Of a stretch of 11,287 bases of DNA, positions 6,809-11,287 are shown in pieces. Within the stretch, counting starts at the first letter, position 1, and each line of letters opens with the position of its first letter. The notes under the pieces were generated by a model. That model saw only the letters and a list, made by a program, of their open reading frames with translations, was not told the origin of the DNA and made no database searches. Both the position numbers and the translations under genes were made by a program. This DNA comes from Bdellovibrionales bacterium (GTDB taxonomy: Bacteria; Bdellovibrionota; Bdellovibrionia; Bdellovibrionales; UBA1609): the NCBI GenBank assembly GCA_020434645.1, contig JAGRAK010000037.1:1-11287 (forward strand), in the 5' to 3' direction.

Positions 6809-7222
6809 CTATTCGATTGAAACCTTATGTGCCTCGAACCATTCCATCAGTTTATCTTTGTCGAGTTTGCTGGCCGCGCATCTTTCAATGGCATCGGCCA
6901 AAGCATTGATGCCCTTCTTTTCATTGAGCGGGTATTTCAAATCAAGACCGTGCTGATTGAGAAAAGTGATGGCGACCAATGCGCCTGTTCGCTTATTGCC
7001 ATCCATAAACGCATGACTTTTCACAAGGTAAAAACATAATGCACCCGCCACCTTGGCGATTCCACCATGAGCGAATGGATACGTGCCTGGGTAAAACGCG
7101 GTGCTGATCGCACTTTCGACTTTGCCGACATCGTAGCAGTGATGGGGATTTCCACCCTGTTCACAGACATACTTATTCACGGCTAAGACGGCATCAGCCG
7201 TAGGTAGAAAAATCACCTTCAC
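6809..7222 (-). CDS. Fic/Doc-family toxin (death-on-curing type)
   Basis: This 137-residue protein has the Fic core: H70-A-F72-M-D74-G75-N76-K77-R78-T-G, with catalytic H70, and the N-terminal pattern of the death-on-curing family (FLPTADAVLAVNKYV ... GKVESAISTAFY, then AHGGIAKVAGALCFYLVKSH). Fic enzymes use H70 to move AMP from ATP onto a target hydroxyl; Doc itself has ANK instead of GNK and phosphorylates EF-Tu. The GNK here leans to the Fic-type motif, so the chemistry is open. The GTG at 7222 overlaps the antitoxin stop (GTGA) and lacks a strong Shine-Dalgarno, implying coupled translation. No Fic inhibitory helix motif is seen, so inhibition should come from the upstream RHH protein. 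Confidence 0.91.
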   Translation of the reverse strand: MKVIFLPTADAVLAVNKYVCEQGGNPHHCYDVGKVESAISTAFYPGTYPFAHGGIAKVAGALCFYLVKSHAFMDGNKRTGALVAITFLNQHGLDLKYPLNEKKGINALADAIERCAASKLDKDKLMEWFEAHKVSIE

Positions 7223-7446
7223 TTGAGTTTATCCATCGCGTCCTTGTGTTTCTTGAATGCTTTTTTCGCAGTGGCCATAAAGTCTTTAGTGTCCACAGGG
7301 GCAAGTTGGATGGTCTGAGGTTCAGTGATAAACTTCGAGACCGCCATGTTCACAAGCTGGGCGAACTTCAAGCCATTTGCCTCAAGGTATTCTTCGACCT
7401 TCTTTTCAAGGTCATCATCAAATCTTACAGTTTTGGGGAGTCCCAT
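7219..7446 (-). CDS. Ribbon-helix-helix antitoxin for the Fic/Doc toxin
   Basis: The start is the ATG at 7446, which sits behind a perfect AGGAGGTGA Shine-Dalgarno (7453-7461, minus strand); starts further upstream would lie in the promoter. The 75-residue protein opens MGLPKTVRFDDDLEKKVEEY, a DNA-binding beta strand plus first helix typical of ribbon-helix-helix regulators, followed by LKFAQLVNMAVSKFI as helix two. The charged tail (about 45-75, ending FKKHKDAMDKLK) should bind the toxin. Doc usually pairs with a Phd/YefM-fold antitoxin; an RHH partner is a less common combination. It should repress its own promoter through the tandem octamers over the -10 region. Confidence 0.87.
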   Translation of the reverse strand: MGLPKTVRFDDDLEKKVEEYLEANGLKFAQLVNMAVSKFITEPQTIQLAPVDTKDFMATAKKAFKKHKDAMDKLK

Positions 7447-7468
7447 AGGCTCACCTCCTAGTGTATTT

Positions 7469-7497
7469 ATAATACTACAAAATACTACATTGAGCAA
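7469..7497 (-). promoter_or_regulatory. Promoter of the RHH-Fic operon
   Basis: On the minus strand TTGCTC (7497-7492), a 17-bp spacer and TATTAT (7474-7469) form a sigma70-type promoter. Transcription would start close to 7462, just ahead of the strong AGGAGGTGA. Spacing is ideal and each hexamer differs from consensus at two or fewer positions. Confidence 0.65.
7471..7488 (-). promoter_or_regulatory. Tandem octamer operator overlapping the -10 box
   Basis: AATACTAC (plus strand) is repeated at 7471-7478 and 7481-7488, exactly 10 bp apart, i.e. on the same helix face. It overlaps the -10 hexamer and spacer. Ribbon-helix-helix dimers often bind side by side on repeats about one turn apart, so this is the likely autorepression site. 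Confidence 0.5.
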
Positions 7498-7559
7498 TGG
7501 TGGCTGTAAGGCATTGTAATTACACATGAAATAAGTATTTGCACTGAAGTTGATTGGCA

Positions 7560-7587
7560 GTCATCACGCCACCCACAGGTGGATGAC
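7560..7587. repeat. Bulged hairpin between the Fic operon promoter and the four-helix-bundle gene
   Basis: GTCAT (7560-7564) and CCACC (7569-7573) pair with GGTGG (7578-7582) and ATGAC (7583-7587), with a CACA loop and a 4-base bulge. No T-run follows on either strand. It may act as a terminator-like structure for the leftward four-helix-bundle transcript. Confidence 0.35.
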
Positions 7588-7638
7588 TTGCAGAATTTCA
7601 GTTCTAAGTTTATCTACGTGAGGACGCCAACATCCAAC

Positions 7639-7678
7639 ACAGAATCCCGTATACAGTTAACCGTATACCGAATTCTGT
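7639..7678. repeat. 40-bp near-perfect palindrome over the four-helix-bundle stop codon
   Basis: The dyad centres between 7658 and 7659 on GTTAAC. The outer arms ACAGAAT / ATTCTGT (7639-7645, 7672-7678) and inner arms GTATAC / GTATAC (7649-7654, 7663-7668) match, and 17 of 20 position pairs are complementary. It contains the last six codons and the TAA (7659-7657) of the leftward gene. No T-run follows, so it is not a classic intrinsic terminator. Confidence 0.65.
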
Positions 7679-7986
7679 ATCGATTTAATCTCAGATTGCA
7701 AAAGCTTATACAGACTCGCACCCAAACGATCGACGACTTGATTGATTTCGGACTCTGCGATTTTCGCGAGCCTTAGTATAGTCTTACACTCTTGGCAGGA
7801 CGCATATGCAGTATGATAGTAACGCTTCTTCTCAGGCACGGTTCGCTTCGCATTGCCCTCTGAAAGATTGAGAGCAATAGACGAGGCCGCTCGAGTTAGC
7901 TGATCTTTTAAATTGCCTACTAGCTCTAACTGTTCAGAAAGTTCATAAAACTCTATCGCGAGTTCTAATGTTCTAAATGTTTTCAT
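7657..7986 (-). CDS. Four-helix-bundle protein (23S rRNA intervening-sequence protein family)
   Basis: This 109-residue, all-helical protein has the family signature: Q29-L30 then R32-A-A-S-S-I-A-L-N-L-S-E-G44 at the helix-two turn, followed by KKRYYHTAYASCQECKTILR at about 53-72. It matches the usual family length (110-125). Members were first found encoded inside 23S rRNA intervening sequences, but most, like this one, are free-standing; they form pentamers and their role is unknown. The ATG at 7986 follows AAGGAG (7999-7994, minus strand). Its mRNA leader contains a large inverted repeat that pairs with that Shine-Dalgarno, and its stop codon lies inside a 40-bp palindrome. It is divergent from the broken cupin gene and upstream of, but apparently separate from, the RHH-Fic operon. 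Confidence 0.87.
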   Translation of the reverse strand: MKTFRTLELAIEFYELSEQLELVGNLKDQLTRAASSIALNLSEGNAKRTVPEKKRYYHTAYASCQECKTILRLAKIAESEINQVVDRLGASLYKLLQSEIKSIQNSVYG

Positions 7987-7994
7987 ATTTTTTC

Positions 7995-8055
7995 TCCTTT
8001 TGCGAATAAGTGAAGGCTTCCTGCAAAGGCCAAGCCTTCGCGATTCACAAAAGGA
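7995..8055 (-). promoter_or_regulatory. Leader inverted repeat sequestering the four-helix-bundle ribosome-binding site
   Basis: TCCTTTTG (7995-8002) pairs with CAAAAGGA (8048-8055), and GAAGGCTT (8012-8019) pairs with AAGCCTTC (8032-8039); GAAT/ATTC lie between. In the leftward transcript, the bases containing most of the AAGGAG Shine-Dalgarno (7999-7994) are in the outer stem, so translation would need the stem to open. A competing short hairpin, AAGGC-TTG-GCCTT, is possible within the upstream arm. This is a candidate translational switch. Confidence 0.6.
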
Positions 8056-8097
8056 ATTGATTTTACAGTCATAGAAATTAATTTAAACCAATCTGCG

Positions 8098-8127
8098 CTA
8101 ATCGATTTTAACGACTAAATCGATTAG
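8098..8127. promoter_or_regulatory. Perfect 11-bp inverted repeat in the divergent intergenic region
   Basis: CTAATCGATTT (8098-8108) and AAATCGATTAG (8117-8127) are perfect reverse complements around an 8-base spacer. Each arm holds the self-palindrome AATCGATT (8100-8107 and 8118-8125), 18 bp apart. It lies between the leftward four-helix-bundle gene and the rightward gene remnant and could be an operator for a dimeric regulator. No regulator for it is evident in the window. Confidence 0.5.
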
Positions 8128-8133
8128 TATTAC

Positions 8134-8223
8134 ATGACCATGTCACGATTCATAATAATGACCATCTTATTTGTCACAACTATTAATCAAGCACATGCCG
8201 GGCGAAGGCGGTTTCTACCGTGA
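8134..8223 (+). pseudogene. Signal-peptide-like leader, out of frame with the cupin remnant
   Basis: The 29-codon frame reads MTMSRFIIMTILFVTTINQA, then HAGRRRFLP. It has the charge, hydrophobic core and A-H-A cleavage motif of a Sec signal peptide and then stops at 8221-8223. The cupin-like frame overlaps it shifted by one base. The most likely reading is a secreted protein gene broken by a frameshift or deletion near 8170-8200. Alternatively, the hydrophobic frame is chance. Confidence 0.4.
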
Positions 8224-8407
8224 AACCTATCGTTCTAAAGAAAATATCGAAATTACCTTTAAAGGGTCTACGACACCCGTCACAAGAAGTCTAAACACCC
8301 AAATCCATTACTTAGTAACTGAAAATAGCTTTTCTGCCCTTCACAGAATAAAACAAGATGAAATTTATCATTTTAATGTCCTTCTGTTGGCAGAAAATCC
8401 TTTGTAA
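8171..8407 (+). pseudogene. DUF985-family cupin remnant
   Basis: The frame carries the DUF985 cupin motifs MPGEGGFYRETYRS (9-22), TQIHYLVTENSFSALHRIKQDE (43-64) and IYHF (65-68), then ends in an unrelated NVLLLAENPL. Complete members have about 140-160 residues; here the barrel's second half is gone. The 5' side also seems damaged: only a TTG at 8171 could start it, with an in-frame stop at 8159-8161. A signal-peptide-like frame overlaps it one base out of phase. It is probably non-functional. The region from its stop to the higBA promoter (8408-8516) shows no gene. Confidence 0.65.
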
Positions 8408-8516
8408 ACGTCCCGCATCTTGTAATTTGAAATCTTAAAAGTGCCATGGACATACTTAGCAACTTGCACGACAGGCCATCTCGCACTCTCGAACCCTTAT
8501 ACCTATAATTTCAATC

Positions 8517-8545
8517 TTGCAAACTATTACACTATACGGTATAGT
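8517..8545 (+). promoter_or_regulatory. higBA promoter
   Basis: TTGCAA (8517-8522), a 17-bp spacer and TATAGT (8540-8545) make a strong sigma70-type promoter. Transcription should start around 8552, giving a very short leader that contains GGAG (8553-8556) before the ATG at 8563. Confidence 0.8.
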
Positions 8546-8550
8546 GTAAT
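8526..8550 (+). promoter_or_regulatory. higBA operator, perfect 12-bp inverted repeat
   Basis: ATTACACTATAC (8526-8537) and GTATAGTGTAAT (8539-8550) are exact reverse complements around a single G. The dyad covers the spacer and the -10 hexamer, so a bound HigA dimer would block RNA polymerase. This is the classical arrangement for HigBA autorepression. Confidence 0.87.
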
Positions 8551-8562
8551 TCGGAGTCACGG

Positions 8563-8859
8563 ATGATTAAAAACTTTGGTAATCGTACAGCTGAGGAAGT
8601 TTGGGAGAATTCATCCTCAAAGTCGTTACCAAAGGAGTTGTGGCTGAGAGCGAAAGCCTTGTTGACCATCATGCACAGTACATCTTCGATTAACGACTTG
8701 AAGATTAAGGGTCAGCCACCGAACATTCGACTCCATAAATTAAAGGGTGAGCGCAGAGACGAATGGAGTGTCACGATCAAACTGCCCTACTGTATTACTT
8801 TTAGGTTTAAGAACGGCGAATTCTCTGATGTTAAAATTGAAAACTATCACAAAGGATAG
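8563..8859 (+). CDS. higB: HigB toxin, RelE-superfamily mRNA interferase
   Basis: The 98-residue protein begins MIKNFGNRTAEEVWENSSSK and follows the HigB pattern: RAKALLTIMHSTSSINDLK (helical), then the PPNIRLHKLKG strand-turn and the DEWSVTIKLPYCITFRFKNG beta sheet, ending DVKIENYHKG. HigB cleaves mRNA in the translating ribosome. The basic and aromatic residues of the sheet and the terminal Y-H fit the catalytic surface of the family. The start follows GGAG by six bases. higA begins three bases after its stop. Nothing suggests damage; the toxin-first order is typical of hig operons. Confidence 0.94.
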   Translation: MIKNFGNRTAEEVWENSSSKSLPKELWLRAKALLTIMHSTSSINDLKIKGQPPNIRLHKLKGERRDEWSVTIKLPYCITFRFKNGEFSDVKIENYHKG

Positions 8860-8862
8860 AAT

Positions 8863-9123
8863 ATGATTAAAAATTCAAAACCCCTTCACCCTGGCCAAGT
8901 GCTTAATGAAGTGTACATGAAAGAGATGGGACTGAACCAATCTCAGTTGGCTGCAAAATGTAAATGCTCTCCACGCAAGATTAACGAGATTGTGAATGGT
9001 AAACGCGCCATTTCGCCTGAATTTGCAATTGTGCTCGAAAAAGTGCTCGGCACTACAGCCGAAATGTGGGTGCGCATGCAGGCCGATTATGATCTTTGGA
9101 ATGCAAGAAAAAGTGTGGCATAG
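8863..9123 (+). CDS. higA: HigA antitoxin, XRE-family repressor
   Basis: The 86-residue protein has the standard HigA form: LHPGQVLNEVYMKEMGLNQS at the start, a helix-turn-helix at about 25-60 (QSQLAAKCKCSPRKINEIVN with GKRAISPEFA), and the closing LGTTAEMWVRMQADYDLWNA. It binds and neutralises HigB, and as a dimer should repress the operon at the palindrome over the promoter. The ATG at 8863 lies 3 bp after the higB stop, preceded by AAGGATAG. Length matches the family and the gene looks intact. Confidence 0.95.
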   Translation: MIKNSKPLHPGQVLNEVYMKEMGLNQSQLAAKCKCSPRKINEIVNGKRAISPEFAIVLEKVLGTTAEMWVRMQADYDLWNARKSVA

Positions 9124-9153
9124 TACTTTGATAATCAACAATAGGGAGCTTGT

Positions 9154-9588
9154 ATGAGGTCGTGTTCATTTTTAATAGTGTTCTTTATTGGCCTTAACTC
9201 ATATGCGAACAATATTGATGCTAATAAAAAAACAGTCAGAGAATTCTACGATTTATCGTTTAACAAGCATAAGCCCGTCGAAGCAATGAACCGCTACGTT
9301 GGCGAAAAATATATTCAACACAATCCGTATGTCGCCGACGGCAAAGAGCCGTTCATTAAGTACTTTACTGAGTATTATAAACAAAATCCTGACGCTTACG
9401 TTGAAATCAAACGTGTTATTGCAGAAAAAAACTTGGTCGTTCTGCATCTACTATCAAAACAGAACAAAAATGACATTGGCCGCGCAGTTGTTGATATTTT
9501 CAGAGTCGAAAATGGCAAAATTGTGGAGCATTGGGATGTAGCTCAGCCTGTGATTGAAAAGTCAGTCAATAATAACACGATGTTCTAG
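9154..9588 (+). CDS. Exported SnoaL/NTF2-like protein
   Basis: This 144-residue protein has a short Sec signal peptide (MRSCSFLIVFFIGLNSYA, likely cleaved after A18) and then a SnoaL-like NTF2 fold. The motifs are KKTVREFYDLSFNKHKPVEA, YIQHNPYVADGKEPFIKYF with the family's H-N-P, and the closing VVDIFRVENGKIVEHWDVAQ. Such proteins form a cone-shaped barrel with a pocket; some are cyclases or hydratases, but for the exported single-domain versions no reaction is established. GGGAG lies six bases before the ATG. It follows higA by 30 bp and might share its transcript, but nothing ties it functionally to the toxin-antitoxin pair. Confidence 0.85.
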   Translation: MRSCSFLIVFFIGLNSYANNIDANKKTVREFYDLSFNKHKPVEAMNRYVGEKYIQHNPYVADGKEPFIKYFTEYYKQNPDAYVEIKRVIAEKNLVVLHLLSKQNKNDIGRAVVDIFRVENGKIVEHWDVAQPVIEKSVNNNTMF

Positions 9589-9600
9589 TTCATTTTGGAT

Positions 9601-9617
9601 TGCAGTTCGAAACTGCA
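9601..9617 (+). terminator. Hairpin after the SnoaL-like gene, possible terminator
   Basis: TGCAGTT (9601-9607) and AACTGCA (9611-9617) form a perfect 7-bp stem with a CGA loop, 12 bp after the stop. A T-run is missing, so any termination would be weak or factor-dependent. Confidence 0.35.
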
Positions 9618-9636
9618 CGACCAGAGAACGTCAATC

Positions 9637-9665
9637 TTGACAAATATGTCAACTTAGTTTAGAGT
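9637..9665 (+). promoter_or_regulatory. Promoter with overlapping inverted repeat for the toxin/XRE operon
   Basis: A perfect TTGACA (9637-9642) stands 17 bp before TAGAGT (9660-9665). The -35 box is one arm of an inverted repeat, TTGACA-AATA-TGTCAA (9637-9652), with another GTCAA at 9630-9634. Transcription from this promoter would begin at about 9672, the A of the first gene's ATG, so the mRNA may be leaderless. The repeat is a good candidate operator for the XRE protein of the operon. Confidence 0.65.
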
Positions 9666-9671
9666 ACCTTT

Positions 9672-9968
9672 ATGCCTGATCGTAAAGAGTACTCATTGAA
9701 TATACGCATCAACGGACGAGAGCTCTCGCGAATCTTTATCGACCAGCATTACAAAGTGAAGCACTTAGATGTAACTGATGAGATTATATTATCTCTAGTT
9801 AAACAACTTGATGGAAGGGACTTTGACATTGAAGACGAAGATGATGAGTTTCAATATTTCAGAGTTGAACCCGTATATTTTGAAGCTGCTCCTTACCGTC
9901 TAATACTTTTACTTTGTATTACAGATAATTTTTTAGGTGTAGTTAACGCGTTTAGAATAAAGAGGTGA
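9672..9968 (+). CDS. Small toxin-like protein, partner of the XRE regulator
   Basis: The 98-residue protein (MPDRKEYSLNIRINGRELSR...) is not one I can name. Its layout is an N-terminal strand pair, HYKVKHLDVTDEIILSLVKQ as a helix, an acidic stretch (DFDIEDEDDEF), then two beta strands VEPVYFEAAPYRLILLLCIT and NFLGVVNAFRIKR. A single H..KH helix followed by a compact sheet ending in a basic strand resembles small BECR-fold RNases (RelE/DUF4258/BrnT-like). It precedes an XRE gene by 3 bp, in the toxin-first order of hig-like systems. The toxin role is inferred from size, fold impression and context. The ATG at 9672 is the only plausible start and coincides with the predicted transcript start, so no Shine-Dalgarno is expected. 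Confidence 0.65.
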   Translation: MPDRKEYSLNIRINGRELSRIFIDQHYKVKHLDVTDEIILSLVKQLDGRDFDIEDEDDEFQYFRVEPVYFEAAPYRLILLLCITDNFLGVVNAFRIKR

Positions 9969-9971
9969 TTT

Positions 9972-10286
9972 ATGACAAAATGGCCATCAAAAAAACAATT
10001 GGATGAGGTTAGAAAAAAACTAGACACGGGGCCCGCATCTCGGCTTATACCCAAAGATGCAAGTCCTGTGGATAAAATTAAATATGAAATCTGCAGGCAA
10101 TTCGTTGTTTATAAAAATACTCATAAAATAACTCAAAAAGCACTGGCTGAAAAAGTGAACACCGACGAAGCGCTTATGAGTAAAATTCTTCATTATTATA
10201 TCGAAGAATTCACCATCGACAGGCTTGTTAAATTTCTAGCCGCTCTTTATCCTAACTCAGAAGTTAAAATTGAGGTGGCCTCTTAA
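9972..10286 (+). CDS. XRE-family HTH regulator, probable antitoxin
   Basis: This 104-residue protein has a helical N-terminus (KKQLDEVRKKLDTGPASRLI) and an XRE/HigA-like helix-turn-helix at about 36-95: KIKYEICRQFVVYKNTHKIT, QKALAEKVNTDEALMSKILH, and FTIDRLVKFLAALYPNSEVK. The recognition helix is the TDEALMSKIL segment. It follows the toxin-like gene by three bases, with AGAGGTG overlapping the upstream stop as its ribosome-binding site. It should repress the operon at the TTGACA/TGTCAA repeat and neutralise the upstream product. Its TAA shares one base with the ATG of the next gene (TAATG), which points to a three-gene operon. Confidence 0.85.
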   Translation: MTKWPSKKQLDEVRKKLDTGPASRLIPKDASPVDKIKYEICRQFVVYKNTHKITQKALAEKVNTDEALMSKILHYYIEEFTIDRLVKFLAALYPNSEVKIEVAS

Positions 10287-10720
10287 TGAGCCGAATAAGA
10301 AAATCTGAACATTCTGGTGCAAAAAATGGCGGGGGCCATTGGGGCACTCGCGAAGAGACAAAAACTCTCTCGAAAAATCTTCGTCGAGCAATTGGAAAGA
10401 AGACCATTCAAAATGCTACTACGCCTACTGCCGCGAAACAAAGAAAACATACCATTCAGGCCACCCGCGCACTCCCCCAATTAGAAACTGAGCGACTCAT
10501 CTTACGCCCACTTACTCCGGCTGACGCAAAAAATATTTTTGAATATGCGAAAAATCCAATTGTTTCTAAATACACTCTTTGGGAACCGCATGAGAATGTA
10601 GCAGATTCACTTAAATTTATTACTGAATACGCACAACCGTTTTACCAACAGCAAGTCCCAGAGCCATTGGCTATAACTCTTAGAGAAAATACCAAAAAAG
10701 TAATTGGCACGGTGGGATGA
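10286..10720 (+). CDS. Fusion of a small conserved KSEHSGAKNG protein with a truncated GNAT acetyltransferase
   Basis: The 144-residue ORF has two unlike parts. Residues 1-35 (MSRIRKSEHSGAKNGGGHWG, then TREETKTLSKNLRRA) match my memory of a short, basic, conserved bacterial protein of unknown role. From about residue 67, LPQLETERLILRPLTPADAK and the following TLWEPHENVADSLKFI are the N-terminal strands and helix of a RimJ/RimL-type GNAT. The GNAT stops at VIGTVG, right before the acetyl-CoA-binding loop, so it cannot be an active acetyltransferase. The linker (36-66) is Thr/Ala/Lys-rich. GAGGTGG lies eight bases ahead of the ATG, and the TAATG overlap couples it to the XRE gene. It was probably created by a deletion joining two genes; whether the N-terminal part still works is unknown. 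Confidence 0.6.
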   Translation: MSRIRKSEHSGAKNGGGHWGTREETKTLSKNLRRAIGKKTIQNATTPTAAKQRKHTIQATRALPQLETERLILRPLTPADAKNIFEYAKNPIVSKYTLWEPHENVADSLKFITEYAQPFYQQQVPEPLAITLRENTKKVIGTVG

Positions 10721-10889
10721 TAGGGTTGTAAAAAGATAGGTCGTATTGAAAAAAGGCCTCATTGGGCTATGATGTTCCACAACAAATATCAATAACTCCG
10801 CAAGGATGCCACACCATGAAGATGCAACATAGGGTGCCAGAAATATCTGGATTGAATTTTCACCTCCAAACACACATGTAGAGTCCTCA

Positions 10890-11287
10890 CTACTGAGCCA
10901 TTTTACTTGACCCGACAGTCAGTAGTTTGGGCTTGAACTTGGCGCCCTCTAATAATTTCTGATCTTCATTTTTGACATACTCAGCATCCATATAATAATG
11001 GTCGTCCTCACCCCATCGATAGATTCTTGGCAGCGAGTAGTACATGAACATGTGATATATCTTTCTTGGCAATAATTTTCTTATGAGGCCAAAAATCAAT
11101 GCATCCACTGTAACTGGCACTCTGAGCGGAGGGTTATTGCTACTTATCACATTGTGAATTTTTTCGGCGATCTTCTCTGGCGTTGATGGTGAAAATCGCA
11201 TCATCTTCGCAATAAACGGAGCCATAGAGTTATAGTGATAGTAATACGGATTATTTTTGTCTTGTATAGATTTTCTACTTTCTCGTG
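10890..11287 (-). CDS. Short-chain dehydrogenase, C-terminal part (runs off right edge)
   Basis: The leftward frame is open from the window edge (11287) to a TAG at 10892-10890, at least 132 codons; the internal ATG at 11225 is unlikely to be the start. The sequence is the C-terminal half of an SDR oxidoreductase: after Y-Y-Y-H-Y-N-S-M-A comes FSPSTPEKIAEKIHNVISSN, then PPLRVPVTVDALIFGLIRKL, LPRKIYHMFMYYSLPRIYRW and a polar tail. This block (cofactor-binding lid, 'PE.IAE.I...I....P.LR..V..DA') is typical of classical SDRs. The Rossmann glycine motif and the YxxxK catalytic pair should lie outside the window, so substrate and activity cannot be judged. It converges with the truncated GNAT gene; the 169 bp between them (10721-10889) holds no recognisable gene or terminator. 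Confidence 0.78.
   Translation of the reverse strand, partial: RESRKSIQDKNNPYYYHYNSMAPFIAKMMRFSPSTPEKIAEKIHNVISSNNPPLRVPVTVDALIFGLIRKLLPRKIYHMFMYYSLPRIYRWGEDDHYYMDAEYVKNEDQKLLEGAKFKPKLLTVGSSKMAQ

Noticed and set aside
7447..7527. Longer 102-residue form of the RHH antitoxin
   Set aside because: The extra residues would be encoded across the promoter and octamer operator, and the ATG at 7446 follows a perfect Shine-Dalgarno.
7657..7986. The four-helix-bundle gene as part of a 23S rRNA intervening sequence
   Set aside because: No rRNA-like sequence flanks it; neighbours are protein genes and inverted repeats, so it is a free-standing family member.
1..11287. CRISPR array or phage integration site
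   Set aside because: No regularly spaced repeats of 20 bp or more are present, and no tRNA or duplicated core sequence marks an attachment site.

Overview
This is an accessory (defence/conflict) region of a Gram-negative bacterium. Evidence for a Gram-negative host is a lipoprotein signal peptide, a second exported protein and Shine-Dalgarno-led genes in moderately low-GC DNA. Several proteins (the PT-TG lipoprotein, the SnoaL-like exported protein, the four-helix-bundle protein) remind me of Bdellovibrionota/deltaproteobacterial genomes, but that placement is a low-confidence inference. No housekeeping gene, rRNA, tRNA or CRISPR array is visible.

Layout. (1) 1-187 (-) is the start of a probable TOTE-type primase-helicase gene running off the left edge, divergent from a DarT/DarG ssDNA ADP-ribosylation toxin-antitoxin pair (320-1502, +). 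(2) 1721-2469 (+) is a coupled winged-helix/nucleotidyltransferase pair with the architecture of a type IV (AbiE-like) system. (3) 2594-4599 (+) is a polymorphic-toxin lipoprotein with a pre-toxin PT-TG domain and a C-terminal toxin module, overlapped by a 69-residue probable immunity gene. (4) 4600-6738 is a scrap zone: a large serine recombinase without its catalytic domain (-), a lipoprotein gene without its signal peptide (-), and the tail of a helical protein (+), joined at sharp breakpoints. (5) 6809-7446 (-) is a Fic/Doc toxin with a ribbon-helix-helix antitoxin and a clear promoter. (6) 7639-8055 (-) is a four-helix-bundle (23S-IVP family) gene bracketed by two large inverted repeats, one of which pairs with its ribosome-binding site. 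(7) 8134-8407 (+) is a broken DUF985 cupin gene preceded by an out-of-frame signal peptide. (8) 8563-9123 (+) is higBA with a perfect operator palindrome over a near-consensus promoter. (9) 9154-9588 (+) is an exported SnoaL/NTF2-like protein. (10) 9672-10720 (+) is a three-gene operon, apparently leaderless: small toxin-like protein, XRE regulator, and an ORF that looks like a small conserved protein fused to a truncated GNAT acetyltransferase. (11) 10890-11287 (-) is the C-terminal part of a short-chain dehydrogenase running off the right edge.

How it fits together. Three modules are clear toxin-antitoxin pairs (DarTG, Fic/RHH, HigBA), one is probable (9672-10286), one is AbiE-like, and one is a secreted effector-immunity pair, all within about 10 kb. 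Between them lie remnants of a site-specific recombinase and other truncated genes. This is the usual structure of a recombination-prone island where addiction and defence modules accumulate. No stretch over 300 bases lacks a gene or gene remnant; 1503-1720, 8408-8516 and 10721-10889 hold no recognisable gene.
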